DNA from: Diphasiastrum complanatum
Taxonomy: Eukaryota > Streptophyta > Lycopodiopsida > Lycopodiales > Lycopodiaceae
DNA length: 64,000 nt
Reading direction: 5' to 3'
Assembly: GCA_029204225.1 (NCBI GenBank)
Contig: MU831969.1
Location: 29,863 to 93,862, forward strand
The notes beneath the pieces are model-generated. The model was not told the DNA's origin and ran no database searches. It saw only the letters and a program-made list of their open reading frames with translations. How positions within the stretch are numbered: the stretch's first letter is position 1; every line of letters starts with the position of its first letter. Positions 1-10,352 of this stretch are shown in pieces. Both the position numbers and the translations under genes were made by a program.

Positions 1-1469
1 CAAAGAAAGCGTGACTAATTTCTACTTCCTTGAGTTCCATGAAATCGGTCCCCCTACCAGATAGAAACAGAACCCGAAGCTAGATTTTCTGGTGGAGACT
101 ATTCCTCCCCAATCTGATTCGGAGTAGCTTCGCAGGACGAGTGGGTCGATAGCATTTTTATCATAACACAGAATGTGATCTAAACTTCCCTGAATATATC
201 TCATCACTCTCTTTAATACTTTCCAATGAGAGATCCTAGGATTAGACATGAATTGACTTAACGTGCTAACAGTGTATGCTAAATCTGGTCTACTACATAG
301 CATCACATACATCAAAGATCCGATTAGTGAATGATAAGGGTATGTCGCTAAGTCGAGTACTTCACTATCGGTCTCAACACAAGAAGGTTTAGTCAATACA
401 ATACTTGGATCCATTGGTGTATCAATTGGTTTGCAATCAGACATATGATATTTTTCTAAAATGTCTTTTAGATATGTCTGCTGGCTAAGATAGATTTTCT
501 TCTGAAGTCTATTCCTAGTAATGTAAATTTCTAGCAAAGACTAGATCAGTCATGTCAAATTCCTTTGACAGATCGCTCTTAGTAGTGTGCATTAGGAAAG
601 TGTCGTTAGACAAAATAGATGCATCATCTACGTAAAGAGCTATGTGGACTGAATGGAAACCTATATGCTTAGAATAAACATTACAGTCAGCTGAATTGTT
701 TGCAAAACCCAATTGAATGAGATAAGAGTTGATTATATCAAACCATGCTCTTGTGGCCTACTTTAGACCGTAGGTTGCCTTGTGGAGCTTGCACACTTTG
801 TGCTCTTGGCCCTTGACTTCGAATCCTTCCGATTGGAAGGTATACAACTCATCTTCGATATTGTCATTGAAAAACGTTGTCTTGACATCCATCTGGTACA
901 TTTCGAGGTCTTTCGCAGCTGCTATTTCAATCAGAGTCCTGATTGACTACATTTTGACAACAGGAGTAAAAATTTCTTGATAGTCCACTCCTTGCTGTGC
1001 TTTCTATTTTGAAATGGAACCATCAAAGTTGATCTTCTTTTTGAAAATCCACTTGTTGTCGATAACTCTCTTTGAGTGGGAAGTCGACTAGTGTCCAGGT
1101 CTGATTTGTCAAAAGTGAGTTGTACTCGCTTTCCATAGCTTCTTGCCACTTCAGAGCATCCTTGGAGTTAATTGCTTCGGGTAGGGTCTTTGGTTCTTCT
1201 GATGAAGTCTAGAATGATTGAGGTGTATACCTCTCAACTACTGTTCGAGTCCGTGAGGATCTTCGAATTTTTGGTTGACCAGAATGCGATGGTGCTTCTT
1301 CTTGAATTTTTTTAGATCTCTTCGAGCTAGCTTGGTCTAATCTATTGACAAGTATTGTTGGCTGCTCGGCTTCTATAGCTGTAGCTGCAGGTTTTGTAGA
1401 AGAAACATTATCGTTGGAAGATTCCATGCTACGTAAAATAGGATGAAATGACATAGCATCGTTTATCAA
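1..1469 (-). pseudogene. copia reverse transcriptase / RNase H region
   Basis: The 1209-1469 segment is the integrase-RT linker (acidic/serine-rich, ending RRSSRTRTVVERY). Degenerate RT follows. The catalytic motif is present as LYVDDASIL near 600-640. RT C-terminal landmarks are visible (LIGSLMYVMLCSRPDLAY, HWKVLKRVMRYIQGS), then the start of RNase H (SESDWGG, GGPISWNSRK) at the window edge. RT is spread over at least four frames between 515 and 1150. A related RNase H start (SWNSRKQ) occurs in the minus-strand fragment at 25190. Confidence 0.85.
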
Positions 1470-1487
1470 TGGTTGTTTAAAATCATA

Positions 1488-2723
1488 TTATGTATGTTCT
1501 TGGAAGATTACATCCCTAGAGACAAATGCTACATTGGTGGATGGATCATAAACTTTGTAAGCTTTATGCTCATAAGGATAGCCAATGAAAATACATTTAT
1601 TTGTCAAAGGGGGGCTTGTGTCCATGCCACACTTCATAAGGATTTTTACTGTTGACGGCTTTAGTGGTGGATCTATTTTATACGTAACAGGCTGTGGCAG
1701 TAGCTTTTGCCCAAAAATTTGCAGGTAGGTGCGTTTGATGTGGCATGGATCTGGCTGAGTTGAGAAGTGTTCGATTCTTTCTTTCTGCAATTCCATTCTG
1801 TTGAGGAGAATAGGAAGTTGTGGACTGTCTTCGAATGCCATGTTCAACCAGGTAGTCGATCATATCGTTAGAGAGGTATTCGCCACCATCATCAGTTCGG
1901 AGAGCTTTCACTTTTGTAGACGTTTGTGTCTCAACCATGGCCTTGAATCTTTTGAAGCATTCAAAGGCTTCTGATTTGTGCTTAATGAACATGACTGTAG
2001 ACCATCTAGAATAATCATCTATGAAAGTGATAAAATATATTGCATCTCCTAAGGATGGAGTTGACATTGGACTACAAAGATCACTATGTACAAGATCTAA
2101 TACATGCTTTGTTTTGACAGGATGTGATTTGGGAAACTTGCTTCTAGAGTGTTTGCCATAAATGCAGGATTCACAGAAGAAAGATTTCCTATGTAATGAA
2201 GAAGGAAAATACAATCCATCAACTAGATTATTACAATGCATATAAGAAAGTGACCTGTATTCATGTGTCCAAATCAACTATGCCACAAAATAGCATTATC
2301 GTTTACATTTTCATGAGAGATAGTAGCTAATGCAAATGAATCAGAGAGTACGTATAGATTTCCGACTCTAGTGCACGTAGTCAGAGTAGTGTCTTTATCG
2401 AATATTGTACATTGTTCAGAAGAGAAAGTAATAGTGTAGCTCTCATCAGTTATCTTAGAAACTGATAATAAGTTCTTTGATAGCTGAGGTACGTAAAGAA
2501 CATTGGGAACACAAATAAAAAGATCGATGTTGAACGTGATCTTGACTGTCCCTTTGTCTTCCACGCGTATGGTGCTTGAATCCCCAAGGTAGATGAATTG
2601 ATCTCTGTTGTAAGTTGTATACTCAGTAAACCATTTCTTGCAAGAGGTCATGTGTTGGGTAGCACCGTTGTCCAGGTGCCAGTTGTCTTGGTCTTCGTTG
2701 CCACTGTTGTAAGCCATTAGCAA
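1488..2723 (-). pseudogene. copia protease and integrase region
   Basis: Begins with the aspartic protease motif DNGATQHMT (the usual S of DSGA replaced by N). The pre-integrase linker and integrase core follow. Core acidic residues are visible in HSDLCSP, LRTDDGGEY and PQQNGIAERKNRT (D, D, E), and FIDDYSR is typical of copia. The reading frame changes near 2275 and again near 1700-1850, so protease, core and C-terminal parts sit in different frames. The function would be Gag-Pol maturation and cDNA insertion, but the breaks rule out a working polyprotein. Confidence 0.85.
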
Positions 2724-2771
2724 ATGTGAATCTTGCTCCTTGAATTCTGTCGCATTGGAGGAATCTGGCTG

Positions 2772-3317
2772 CTATTGTTGTTGCTTATTTGCTTCATTGT
2801 AGATGTGGATTCGACATTCCTTGATGTCGTGATTAGTTCTCTTGCAATATCTGCAGAAGAGCTTCTTGCACGATCCACTACTCTCACCTTGAGTATGAGG
2901 CTTCTGTTGTTGCTGCTGCAGTTGATTTTTGGCCTTGGAATGGTCTTTCTTCTTGGCGTACAGGGCCACAGACTTATCTTTGATGGATAGGCCGCTGGTC
3001 TTTCTCCGCATTTCTTCTTGAAAAAGATGACCGATCACCTTTTGAAGAGTGAGGTCGGGTTGTGTAGAGATCATCACCACAAAGTGTTCATACGACTTTG
3101 GAAGAGAAGAAAGCAAGGTCATAACGACATCATCATTTTGAATAACACATCCTATAGCTACTAACTGATTCATTGAAGACTTAAAGTTGTTGATGTGAGA
3201 AGTAATGGCAGTAGAATCAGACATGCTAAGTGTGACTGGCAGCAAGGACACTGTCCCAGCATAGAAGCCTATGAGAGTTAGTTCCCAACAGATTTCAAAA
3301 AACAGTGAAAATACCAT
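2772..3317 (-). pseudogene. copia gag fragment with zinc knuckle
   Basis: Gag of a copia element, which would form the virus-like particle and bind element RNA. The C-terminal half holds a CX2CX4HX4C zinc knuckle (CRYCKRTNHDIKEC) after a Q-rich, basic stretch. The middle part (around LLSSLPKSYEHFV) matches the usual copia UBN2-type gag. The first 30 or so residues look out of frame and the gag N-terminus is missing, so this is a 5'-truncated copy. It lies directly upstream of the protease fragment in the same orientation. Confidence 0.8.
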
Positions 3318-3365
3318 AAAAAATCAAAACCTGAAATTCTTTTTTTTTTTCAAAACTGTTCAGTA

Positions 3366-3605
3366 ACCTTCACCAGACCTCATGAAGCTAGTTCTCACTG
3401 AGACAAGCTCACAGACGAGTCTCCAAGAGTTACTTTACAGTTTAACACCCCCTACGAGAGTTTCCAAGTCCCAAAAGAGCAAAATTGAAGGTAGAACCCT
3501 CGCAAACATTATTTTTTTAGTGTTCTATGACAACTAACTCTCGCCAGACCTCATGTAGCTACATATCACTGAGATAAGCTCACAAACAAGTCTACGAGAG
3601 TTCAT
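3366..3605. repeat. Diverged direct repeat, period about 170 bp
   Basis: A roughly 60-bp block at 3370-3433 (caccagacctcatgaagcta, then tcactgagacaagctcac) recurs at 3541-3600 with scattered substitutions. Shorter echoes of its end (ctctcg, gagagtt) appear near 3690 and 3745. The rest of 3331-4019 is AT-rich with no gene I can recognise. Confidence 0.6.
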
Positions 3606-4019
3606 CTTGTTCCAGTAAGCTAAAAAGTGATTCCAAGTGTCAAAAGAAGAAGAAAATAATAAAAAATAGGATATCCTCGCACAAGTAACTCTCGTTGATT
3701 ATTCCATTGTTTTCAAAAGGTCATTTTACATTAATGATCATGTCTGTGAGAGTTAGTTTGAAGTATTGATTGATCTATAAGCCAAAAAGTGGTCAAAAAC
3801 ATCATCAGACATTAGTAAGATCTGTCTCAAATTTGTCTACTACGAAAATCTCAGGCCAATCAGAGCAAGGATCAGAGAGAAATCAAGGAAAAACCATTGA
3901 AAAGAGCTAAAATCACAGCAAAAGCCATCAAAACAGATCAAATCCTTACAAATCCATGTGGCATTCGCTACATCCCTCAAGATTTAGTGACCTTGGACTT
4001 CCTCGATGAATGAATTTGA

Positions 4020-4745
4020 GATCAGGACGATCAGTACCCGGAAGAGCAGGAAACCAAGTACCAAACCTTCCCTGAGTTGCAACCGCGCAGATTAGAGCAA
4101 AAGCAGGACCAACAACAATGGATCAACCCGTACCTGTTGTACCCTTGCAAGCAGATCGGAGGGCACCTGATCTCGAAATGCCAAAATATGATGGATCAAC
4201 AGATCCTATTAGGTTCCTCCAGATCTACGAACAAGCGTGTGAGATCTATGACGAACAGACTCCTGTAGAAAAATTAAAGCTATTCCCTTGTCATTAGTAG
4301 CTGCATCCCAAGACTAGTTCTTCAACCAATCGGCCAAAGAAAAGTCTACTTGGAAAGGGGTTAAAGCGGCACTTATCAGTCCTAGAAGATCCATTTCTAC
4401 TGTTACGCAAGGTCAAGATGGGAAGGAATGAAAGAGTCCAGAACTATATTGAACGGGTCAAACATCTACGATCCGAATGCAATGCAGCCCTGACTCTCGA
4501 CCATGTGGTGATTATGTGGTTCCTCGCAGGATTACCATGAAGCATCCGAAGAGAGCTCAAAGGTCGGGAGTAGTATGCCTTGTTGCAGAAAGCCATGGAA
4601 GATGCTATCAATATTTCAACAGATCTACTGATGGAACAAATGACAAAACTACACAAATAACAGATGGAGCGATTGGCAGCCCAGTTTGACAAAAAAATGA
4701 AGGCTTTACAAGGTGTTGTAGCATCGTCTTCTAACGCGCTAGATT
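4020..4745 (+). pseudogene. Ty3/gypsy-type gag relic
   Basis: In one frame from about 4172 the translation holds PKYDGSTDPIRFLQIYE, the conserved start of the plant gypsy gag domain (Retrotrans_gag). After a 1-base frameshift near 4290 the domain continues with AKEKSTWKGVKAAL, RVQNYIERVKHLRSECNAAL and VVIMWFLAGLP. In-frame stops fall at about 4313 and 4538, within GREYALLQ (TAG), and near 4657. It ends with a probable coiled segment (MEQMTKLHK, QMERLAAQFDKKMK). It is a nucleocapsid/capsid gene remnant with no function left. Confidence 0.7.
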
Positions 4746-4765
4746 AGAAATAGCTACAGTATCAT

Positions 4766-5089
4766 GTGTTTACACAGAACCATACTGCCAACGAATGTCT
4801 AGTGTTGAAACAGAATCTCAAACTGACACATCGGTATCAAAAATGGGGATTACAAGGACTGAAACCAACAAGATTTGCTATCAAACTAGTTGATCAGTCC
4901 TGTGTGAAACCTAAAGGTGTAGTTGAAGACATCCTAGTAAAGATAGCGGGAGTACAGTTTGTAATCACCTTTGTGGTGATGGAAATTCTAGTCTCCTTCC
5001 GCCTATTAAGTTTTACTAGGAAGACCTTGGTTGAGAGTCATGCAAGTGGTTCACAATTGAGGCACCGGAAAACTCACCTTCAAGAATAG
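4766..5089 (+). pseudogene. Ty3/gypsy gag end and aspartic protease fragment
   Basis: The frame starts with HTANECLVLKQNLK, which resembles the C-terminal zinc-binding part of gypsy gag, and passes into VDQSCVKPKGVVEDILVKI and FVVMEI. The latter match the distal half of the gypsy retropepsin domain (usual pattern SxVxPxGxVEDVxVxV). The proximal half with the catalytic DSGA is absent, so gag is joined to the protease tail by deletion. It is collinear with the gag relic just upstream and ends near 5089. Confidence 0.6.
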
Positions 5090-5099
5090 AGAGCAGGTT

Positions 5100-6029
5100 G
5101 TAAAGGTAGATCCAACCATATGAATGATGAAACCTATTGTGAAAATTGACACGTGTGGAAATGCCGTAATGTGTGAAATTGACCTCCTAAGCAAAACTTT
5201 TGCACTTTAGATCATTTATTAAAATCCAAGATTAATGACAAATTCTAAGGCAAAGAGGCAAATCTACATGCATAGATTCATAACCAAAGGTGTTTCACAC
5301 GTGTGGAAAATCTTCATGTAATAACTAAGGCAAAATAAGCTCCTCTCCTCGGGTAGAGAGAGAATAGACCAATTTTGCTCTTTGGTAGAGAGAGAAAATA
5401 CACACAAAATTGAGAGATTTCCAAGTTGACTCAAAAACTCACATTAGATTATGATAGAAATTCAAAGTGCATATAAAACTTGTGGAGATCCATTCTTCAA
5501 TCCTATTGGCCACTCAGATCTGAAGAAATCTTTAAAAAACCACAAAAAATCGTTAAAAATGGGCAAAAAGCTTCCAATGTTGGCTATAGCTCTAAGGGTG
5601 GTTGCACCTCTAGAGGCAGTTGTAGCTCTAGTGGCGGATGTGGTGGTGTGACCTTTGGCAATGACCAAGAAAAGGCATTATGTCTCATGAGAACTTTACA
5701 TCCTTTTGCTCACAAATACGTTTACGCGGAGATGATGCATGAGATGATATATTGACTACCTCACAAATGCCTACTAGCGAATTACCCTGATTTGGGGTCA
5801 AGATCTTGAGATTCAAAAACAGTGTAAAAATTGTTATTTTTAGCTCCTAGAAAATCTCTAGCCTATCTATGCACATTTTGGCTCATTCCAAAGGTTCCAT
5901 TCCAAATCTAGGTTAGGAATAAGACTTATGACAAGTAACATATGCTTTTTGGCACGTTTGACACCCCACAACATGGCCACATTACAATTTACAAGTGGCA
6001 GAACCAAACTAGCTTGTGTAAATTTAGCA
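5100..6029 (-). other. Non-coding region, probable 3' LTR of the host copia element
   Basis: On the minus strand this follows the RNase H stop at 6043. A purine run (revcomp of ctcctcctc, 6030-6038) fits a polypurine tract, and the next bases begin TGCTAAATTT as an LTR should. The far LTR end is not identifiable. No gene is supported in the stretch: reading frames around 5450-5755 are short, repetitive and lack known motifs. Confidence 0.4.
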
Positions 6030-6042
6030 CTCCTCCTCACAC

Positions 6043-6245
6043 CTAGTTTGTAGATAACATAGTCTTGCTTATCAACCCAGGGACTGATCTTAACTTCACA
6101 AATTCAGCTCTTTGAAGTGGTTCAGTGAGGATATCAGCAACACATTCACTACTTGCCACATGCTCCAAAGATACCTCCTTTGATTGCACTTTTTTTCTCA
6201 CAAAATGATGAGAGATTTCAATATGCTTTGTTTGACCTTGAGCAT
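6043..6245 (-). pseudogene. RNase H C-terminus of the host copia element
   Basis: The minus-strand translation shows the conserved copia RNase H tail: TKHIEISHHFVR, SLEHVASSECVADILTEPL and VPGLISKTML, ending at a stop at 6043-6045. It starts abruptly at 6245 at the inversion breakpoint. Its upstream part lies on the plus strand at 9885-10352 and ends just before the residues where this fragment begins. Inverting 6246-10352 back puts the two pieces in the expected order, with a few bases lost. Confidence 0.8.
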
Positions 6246-8572
6246 CAGTTCACTCCTGTAAACACCAAAATATAATGGTGTCGCAGAAAGAAGAAATAGA
6301 ACGCTAGTCGAAGGAGCCAAATGCATGATGGCACATGCTTGATTGCCAAGTCAATTCTAGGCTGAGGCAATAGCTGCAGCAGTACACCTGCAGAACAGAT
6401 CAACAATGACAGCACTGGAAGACAAGACACCGTACGAAAAGTTCGTCTAACTATACAAACCACACATGTGTATGGACACACACACATACATGTGCACACA
6501 TGGACACGTGTGTGTCTATGTTTGTTTGTGTGGACAGGTAGAAAGCCTGATCTATCATACGTACGTGTATTTGGATGTGCAGCATGGCAAGCACATTCCA
6601 AAAGAAAAAATAAGCAAGCTCGATGATAAATCAGAGCAAATAACCATGGTCGGATACTCAAACGGATCACAAGTGTACAGACTCTACAATCCAACCACGA
6701 AGAAGGTTATTTTGAGTAGAGATGTGAAGTTTGATGAGTCCACATTCCCTGGACTAAAAGATGAAAGAGGCCATGAGATCTTCACACTGCTGCCAATTCA
6801 AGAGGGAGATCAAGGAAGACGTCAAATCAGAATGATGAGCCATAGACTCCAGAGCAGTAGAAAGCAGAAGATCAACCCCACGAACAAGAAACGTTCGAGT
6901 AGCGACGAAACGAACCCAGAAGGTCAACAAGACAAAGAAGACCTCCTGATCGATACCCTAACAATCTTCAGTGGAGCGAAGACACGCAATTTGAATACCG
7001 CAGCTTCACTGAAAAGCCAACAACATATCAAGAAGTTGTCAAGTGTCCAGAGGGAGAATTCTGAAAGCAGACAATGTCAGAGGAGATCAAGTTGATGAGG
7101 CGCAATGAGGCATGGACACTAGAGCCACTGCCAGAAAACAGAAAGATCATCGACTGCAAGTGGATGTACAAAAAGAAAATGAAATCAGATGACACTGTTG
7201 GCCGTTACAAAGCAAGGCTTGTCGTGAAGGGCTACACACAAAGATATGGTGTTGATTATTTCGACACATATTCGTCGATGGTCAAGATGACAAGCATACG
7301 ACTGCTCCTTGCATACGCTACACAACTAAATTTGGAAATTCAGCAGATTGATGTGAAGACAGTCGTTCTCCACGGAGATCTAGAGGAAGAAATCTTCGTG
7401 AAACAGCCTGAAGGATTTGAAGACCCCGACAATCGATAATATGTCTATCGGTTGCAGAGAAGCATTTATGGTCTAAAGCAGGCATCAGAGCTTGGTACAA
7501 GAAGCTCGACGGTCTTCTGAAGTCTCTAGACTTCAATCCTACACAACCAGACTGTCATGTCTACATAAAAAGAGTAGAAAAAGATTTTGTGATACTGACT
7601 ATTTTCATGGATGATTCCCTTATGATAGCTAACTCCTTGAAGCTAATCAAGGACACAAAGAGTCAGATTTTTGAGAATTATGAAATCACAGATCTAGGAG
7701 AAGCAACAAAATGCCTCGGGCTAGAGATCAGAAGAGATCGAATAAAAGACGAAATGCACTTGAGTCAGTCTGAATATGCCAGAAAAGTGCTGAAGCAGTA
7801 TCACATGATAGACTGCAAAGAAAAGGCCACACCAATGATAGTTGGAGCCAAGTTGACAAAGCATGATTGCCCGAAAATAGAAGAAGAAAAACAGAAGATG
7901 GAAGGTATACCCTATCAAAACCTAATCGGTAGTCTGATATACCTTACAATTTGTACCAGACCCGATCTAGCTTTCTTTGTTTATACTTTAAGCCAATTCT
8001 CTTCCAATCCAGGCATGGCACATTGGCAAATGGCAAAACGAATCCTACAATATCTTAAGGGTATTCAAAATATGGGATTAACCTACAGAGTAGAAAACGA
8101 AAGAAAAGGATTCGAGCTACACCACTACAATGATGCAAGTTGGGCGAGCTACAAAGATGACAACAAGTCCGTAACTGGAGGATGTTCAATAGCGTGCGGA
8201 ACAGCAATCAGCTGGATATGCAACAAGCAAACCCTGGTAGCTCAATCCTCTTGTGAAGCTGAATACGTTGCAGCTTCAAAGGTGGCAAACGAGGTAGTTT
8301 GGTTGCGGATGATGTTGGAGGCAATTGGGATACCATAAGGAGGACCATGCACGATGATGATGGATTCTCAGAGTGTCATTTATCTGTCCCAGGATCCTGT
8401 CTTCCATTCAAAGACAAAACACATACCTCTGAAGTTCCATCACATTCGAGATTTCATCACGAAAGGAGAGCTCCAGGTCCAGTACATAAAGTTTGAAGAC
8501 ATGATTGCGGATCTGCTCACGAAGCCGCTCGACAAGCCACTCTTCGCAAAGCAAAGAAAGACAATCGATTAA
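6246..8572 (+). pseudogene. copia pol: integrase end, RT and RNase H (broken)
   Basis: The integrase tail is seen at 6249-6430, and its continuation (SKLDDKSEQITMVGYS, VILSRDVKFDES) at 6600-6770. RT begins near 7074 with WTLEPLPENRK and KWMYKKKMKSDD. The catalytic motif is FMDDSLMI near 7600-7625 (Y/V of YVDD replaced). RNase H follows (HYNDASWASYKDD near 8120, SSCEAEYVAASK near 8255). Breaks include a stop at 7437, a lost base near 7490 (RT helix after GLKQAS), a stop at 8336 and an 89-bp foreign insertion at 6440-6528. It would copy element RNA into cDNA but cannot be functional. Confidence 0.9.
6440..6528. repeat. CA/TG-rich, self-complementary insertion inside integrase
   Basis: Relative to the homologous stretch at about 61540, about 89 bases of alternating CA and TG separate ccgtacgaaa from tgtggacagg. 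Short palindromes (acacatgtgt, gacacacacac paired with gtgtgtgtc) let it fold on itself. No target duplication is obvious. Confidence 0.6.
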
Positions 8573-8587
8573 ACATGCAAAGCTACA

Positions 8588-8602
8588 AGGTTCAAGAGGG
8601 AG
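8588..8602 (+). other. Polypurine tract
   Basis: The run ggttcaagagggag directly precedes the LTR first base (TG at 8603), the position of the plus-strand primer for cDNA synthesis. Confidence 0.65.
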
Positions 8603-9358
8603 TGTCAGAAATTGTGAACTCCTGCAACTTTGCCGCGACGCGAAGCGAGGCGACAAAAAGCGAAGATCAAACGGCGAACAATTTGCGAAAGTCAACGTAC
8701 TTCGAAAATCCTAAGACACGAAACGAAGCAAAACTCGAAGGTTGAATGGTTCGCTAAAGTCAAACATGCCTCCAGGACCAAAAGACACACGACACAACAC
8801 GAAACGAAAAGAGAACGAAAGGAAATCTTTCGCGCTGCCAACTGGCAGTTCAATGGGTGGAGCTTTGAACTTCATGCTCAGCTGAAACAGCTAGCAATAA
8901 CAGAGAGTGACTAACTAGTTGATTAGCGTTAACTACTCTTATAATTCTTTGTTTAGCTATCTTGTAAACTCCATGCAGTGGAGATAAAAACAATGTCTCT
9001 GGATCGTCAAATAACAGAGAAAAACAACAGAGAAGAGGACGAGAGTAGAAAAAAGAAAAGAGAAGAATAGAAACGAAATAGTTGTGCATGAAAGTCTACC
9101 AACGAGCAGAACACAGCGAAAAGAGTAGAGTGTCAGGCCGCCAACGAGCGAGACACTGATCATCTCGTTCTAAAACTCAAACTGATAATACAGTTGCTCT
9201 CTCTTGTGCATCTCCTTGTCGTCCGTTGTCTTGATTGCTAGAATGATTTCTGTTATGTGATCTGTAGTCGCGTGTCTAGGATCCTGCAAGCTTCCGCATA
9301 AGAAAGTTCAAAAGAAACAAAATCGTTCGCGATACAAACAGAACACCCGTTCGCGACA
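8603..9358 (+). repeat. 3' LTR of the inserted copia element
   Basis: Begins TGTCAGAAATTG after the polypurine tract and ends TTCGCGACA, so it has the TG...CA ends of an LTR. The same sequence, reverse-complemented, is the LTR at 12071-12733 (663 bp). The length difference is mostly one block of about 90 bp (around 9027-9120) that is kept in the third family member at 62719-63411 and lost from 12071-12733. Its first 300 bp are rich in cgcga/ttcgcg words. Confidence 0.9.
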
Positions 9359-9363
9359 GAAAG
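9359..9363 (+). other. Target-site duplication (gaaag), 3' copy
   Basis: The five bases right after the LTR are gaaag. The same five (as ctttc, read on the minus strand) lie next to the partner LTR at 12734-12738. After undoing the inversion and removing one copy, the host reading frame continues from gag into protease without a break. Confidence 0.85.
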
Positions 9364-9420
9364 GAGAAGACCCTTGGTGGATAGATAGTGGGGCTAGCTC
9401 CCACATGACAAGCAAGAGGG
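9364..9420 (+). pseudogene. Protease motif of the host copia element
   Basis: Reads DPWWIDSGASSHMTSKRE, the copia aspartic protease active site (DSGA). It is the in-frame continuation of the gag fragment at 12739-13079 once the inserted element is removed. Downstream the homology stops, so only the active-site region of this protease remains. Confidence 0.8.
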
Positions 9421-9884
9421 AGTATGGGTGTGCGATAACCTTCAAGCAAATCGGAGATTCATGGGAGTTGTAACATTTGGTATCAAAACAGGTGGTCTCC
9501 TTTCTAGGTGTACATGTTCCCTCTTAAAGCTTTTTCGGTTTGGCATTCTTTAATAAGGAATGTGGTTGTTTGGTGTTCATAACATTTGTTTCAAGTTGTT
9601 CTTGAAAAGGTTCCGAATAGAGCTAGCTGTTTTGAATACTTTTTTTTTTTATTTGTATTGACTCTTCTTTCTTTTTCAATCTTTGAAACTTAATAATTTT
9701 AAATTTCTTGGGTTTTCTAGTAAAGAAGGTTTGATGCTTTTAAGTTTCTTTAAAATTTAACTGTATAAAAAGCTTGTTTGTTTTTTATTAAGAAGTTGGC
9801 CTAAGGTGAATTTAGAAACCCCCTCCTCCTTTACAACACTTTTTGTTTAAAAGAAAAAAGAAAAAAGAAAAACCCAGGGAATCT
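9421..9884. other. Non-coding; LTR end and primer-site-like sequence
   Basis: At 9472-9490 the sequence gttgtaaca followed by tttggtatcaaaac resembles an LTR end plus a tRNA-Met primer site. It replaces the integrase and most of RT of the host element. The rest is AT-rich leader-like DNA without a gene. Confidence 0.4.
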
Positions 9885-10352
9885 AAGTCATTGATGTGGA
9901 TTACTATAGCTAGACCTAATTTATGCTTTAATTTGTGTGGGATAAGTCAATACATGCAAGATCCATTGTTCATACATTGGAAAAGTGCAAAAAGGATTTT
10001 GAGAAACCTCTCGGGCACTCTAGATTATGGAATTTTCTAAAGAGGGGATATAATTGATTTTCATGCCTTTAGTGGCTCGGATTTTGCAGGCGATAAGAGG
10101 GATAGAAAATCCACAAGTGCCTATGCAGCATTTATTGGTGGAGGGGTTGTTTCTTAGTTTTCAAATAAACAAGAAACCATCTCACTTTCTTTCACTTTCT
10201 TCCACTGAGGCCGAGTATAAAGCTCTCACAACAACCTCAAAGGAGCTTCTTTGGACCAAAAGGCTACTAATGGAGCTGAAGGTCATGAGTTTAGATGTTG
10301 TTCCAATCATTTATAATGACAACATTTTAGCCCAACACCTTGCAACAAACCC
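9885..10352 (+). pseudogene. RT end and RNase H of the host copia element
   Basis: Shows ARPNLCFNLCGISQYMQDP and HWKSAKRILRNLSGTLDYG (end of RT, connection), then RNase H: SGSDFAGDKRDRKSTSAY, SLSSTEAEYKALTT and IIYNDNILAQHLATNP. Stops interrupt it near 10038 and 10158. The homology ends at 10352 at the inversion breakpoint; the bases after it belong to minus-strand integrase. The missing tail is at 6043-6245. Confidence 0.8.

Larger units (their letters stand above)
1..3330 (-). mobile_element. Ty1/copia retrotransposon, truncated by left window edge
   Basis: The minus strand carries, in copia order, gag, zinc knuckle, protease, integrase, RT and RNase H. The order PR-IN-RT-RH is diagnostic of Ty1/copia rather than gypsy. 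The element leaves the window inside RNase H, so its 3' LTR is not visible. No 5' LTR or primer-binding site is recognisable upstream (3330-4000). Several frameshifts and stops make it non-functional. Confidence 0.9.
6246..9358 (+). mobile_element. 3' half of an inserted copia element (integrase end to 3' LTR)
   Basis: Contains the integrase C-terminal half, RT, RNase H, a polypurine tract and a 756-bp LTR. The other half is at 10353-12733 on the minus strand. Together they make an element of about 5.5 kb with flanking gaaag duplications. The closest relative in the window is the minus-strand element at 59695-63411. Confidence 0.85.
6246..10352. other. 4.1-kb inverted segment
   Basis: Both ends cut retrotransposon genes whose missing parts lie, in opposite orientation, across the segment. 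The integrase of the inserted element is split between 10353 (minus) and 6246 (plus). The RNase H of the host element is split between 10352 (plus) and 6245 (minus). Restoring the orientation reunites both genes and places two related LTRs in direct orientation flanked by the same 5-bp duplication (gaaag). About 85 bp of integrase appear lost at the breakpoint, judged against the related element at 59695-63411. Confidence 0.85.

Noticed and set aside
5451-5755. Small frames with serine/glycine or valine/alanine repeats
   Set aside because: Derived from a short ggtggttgca/ctctagagg repeat in a probable LTR; no conserved domain.
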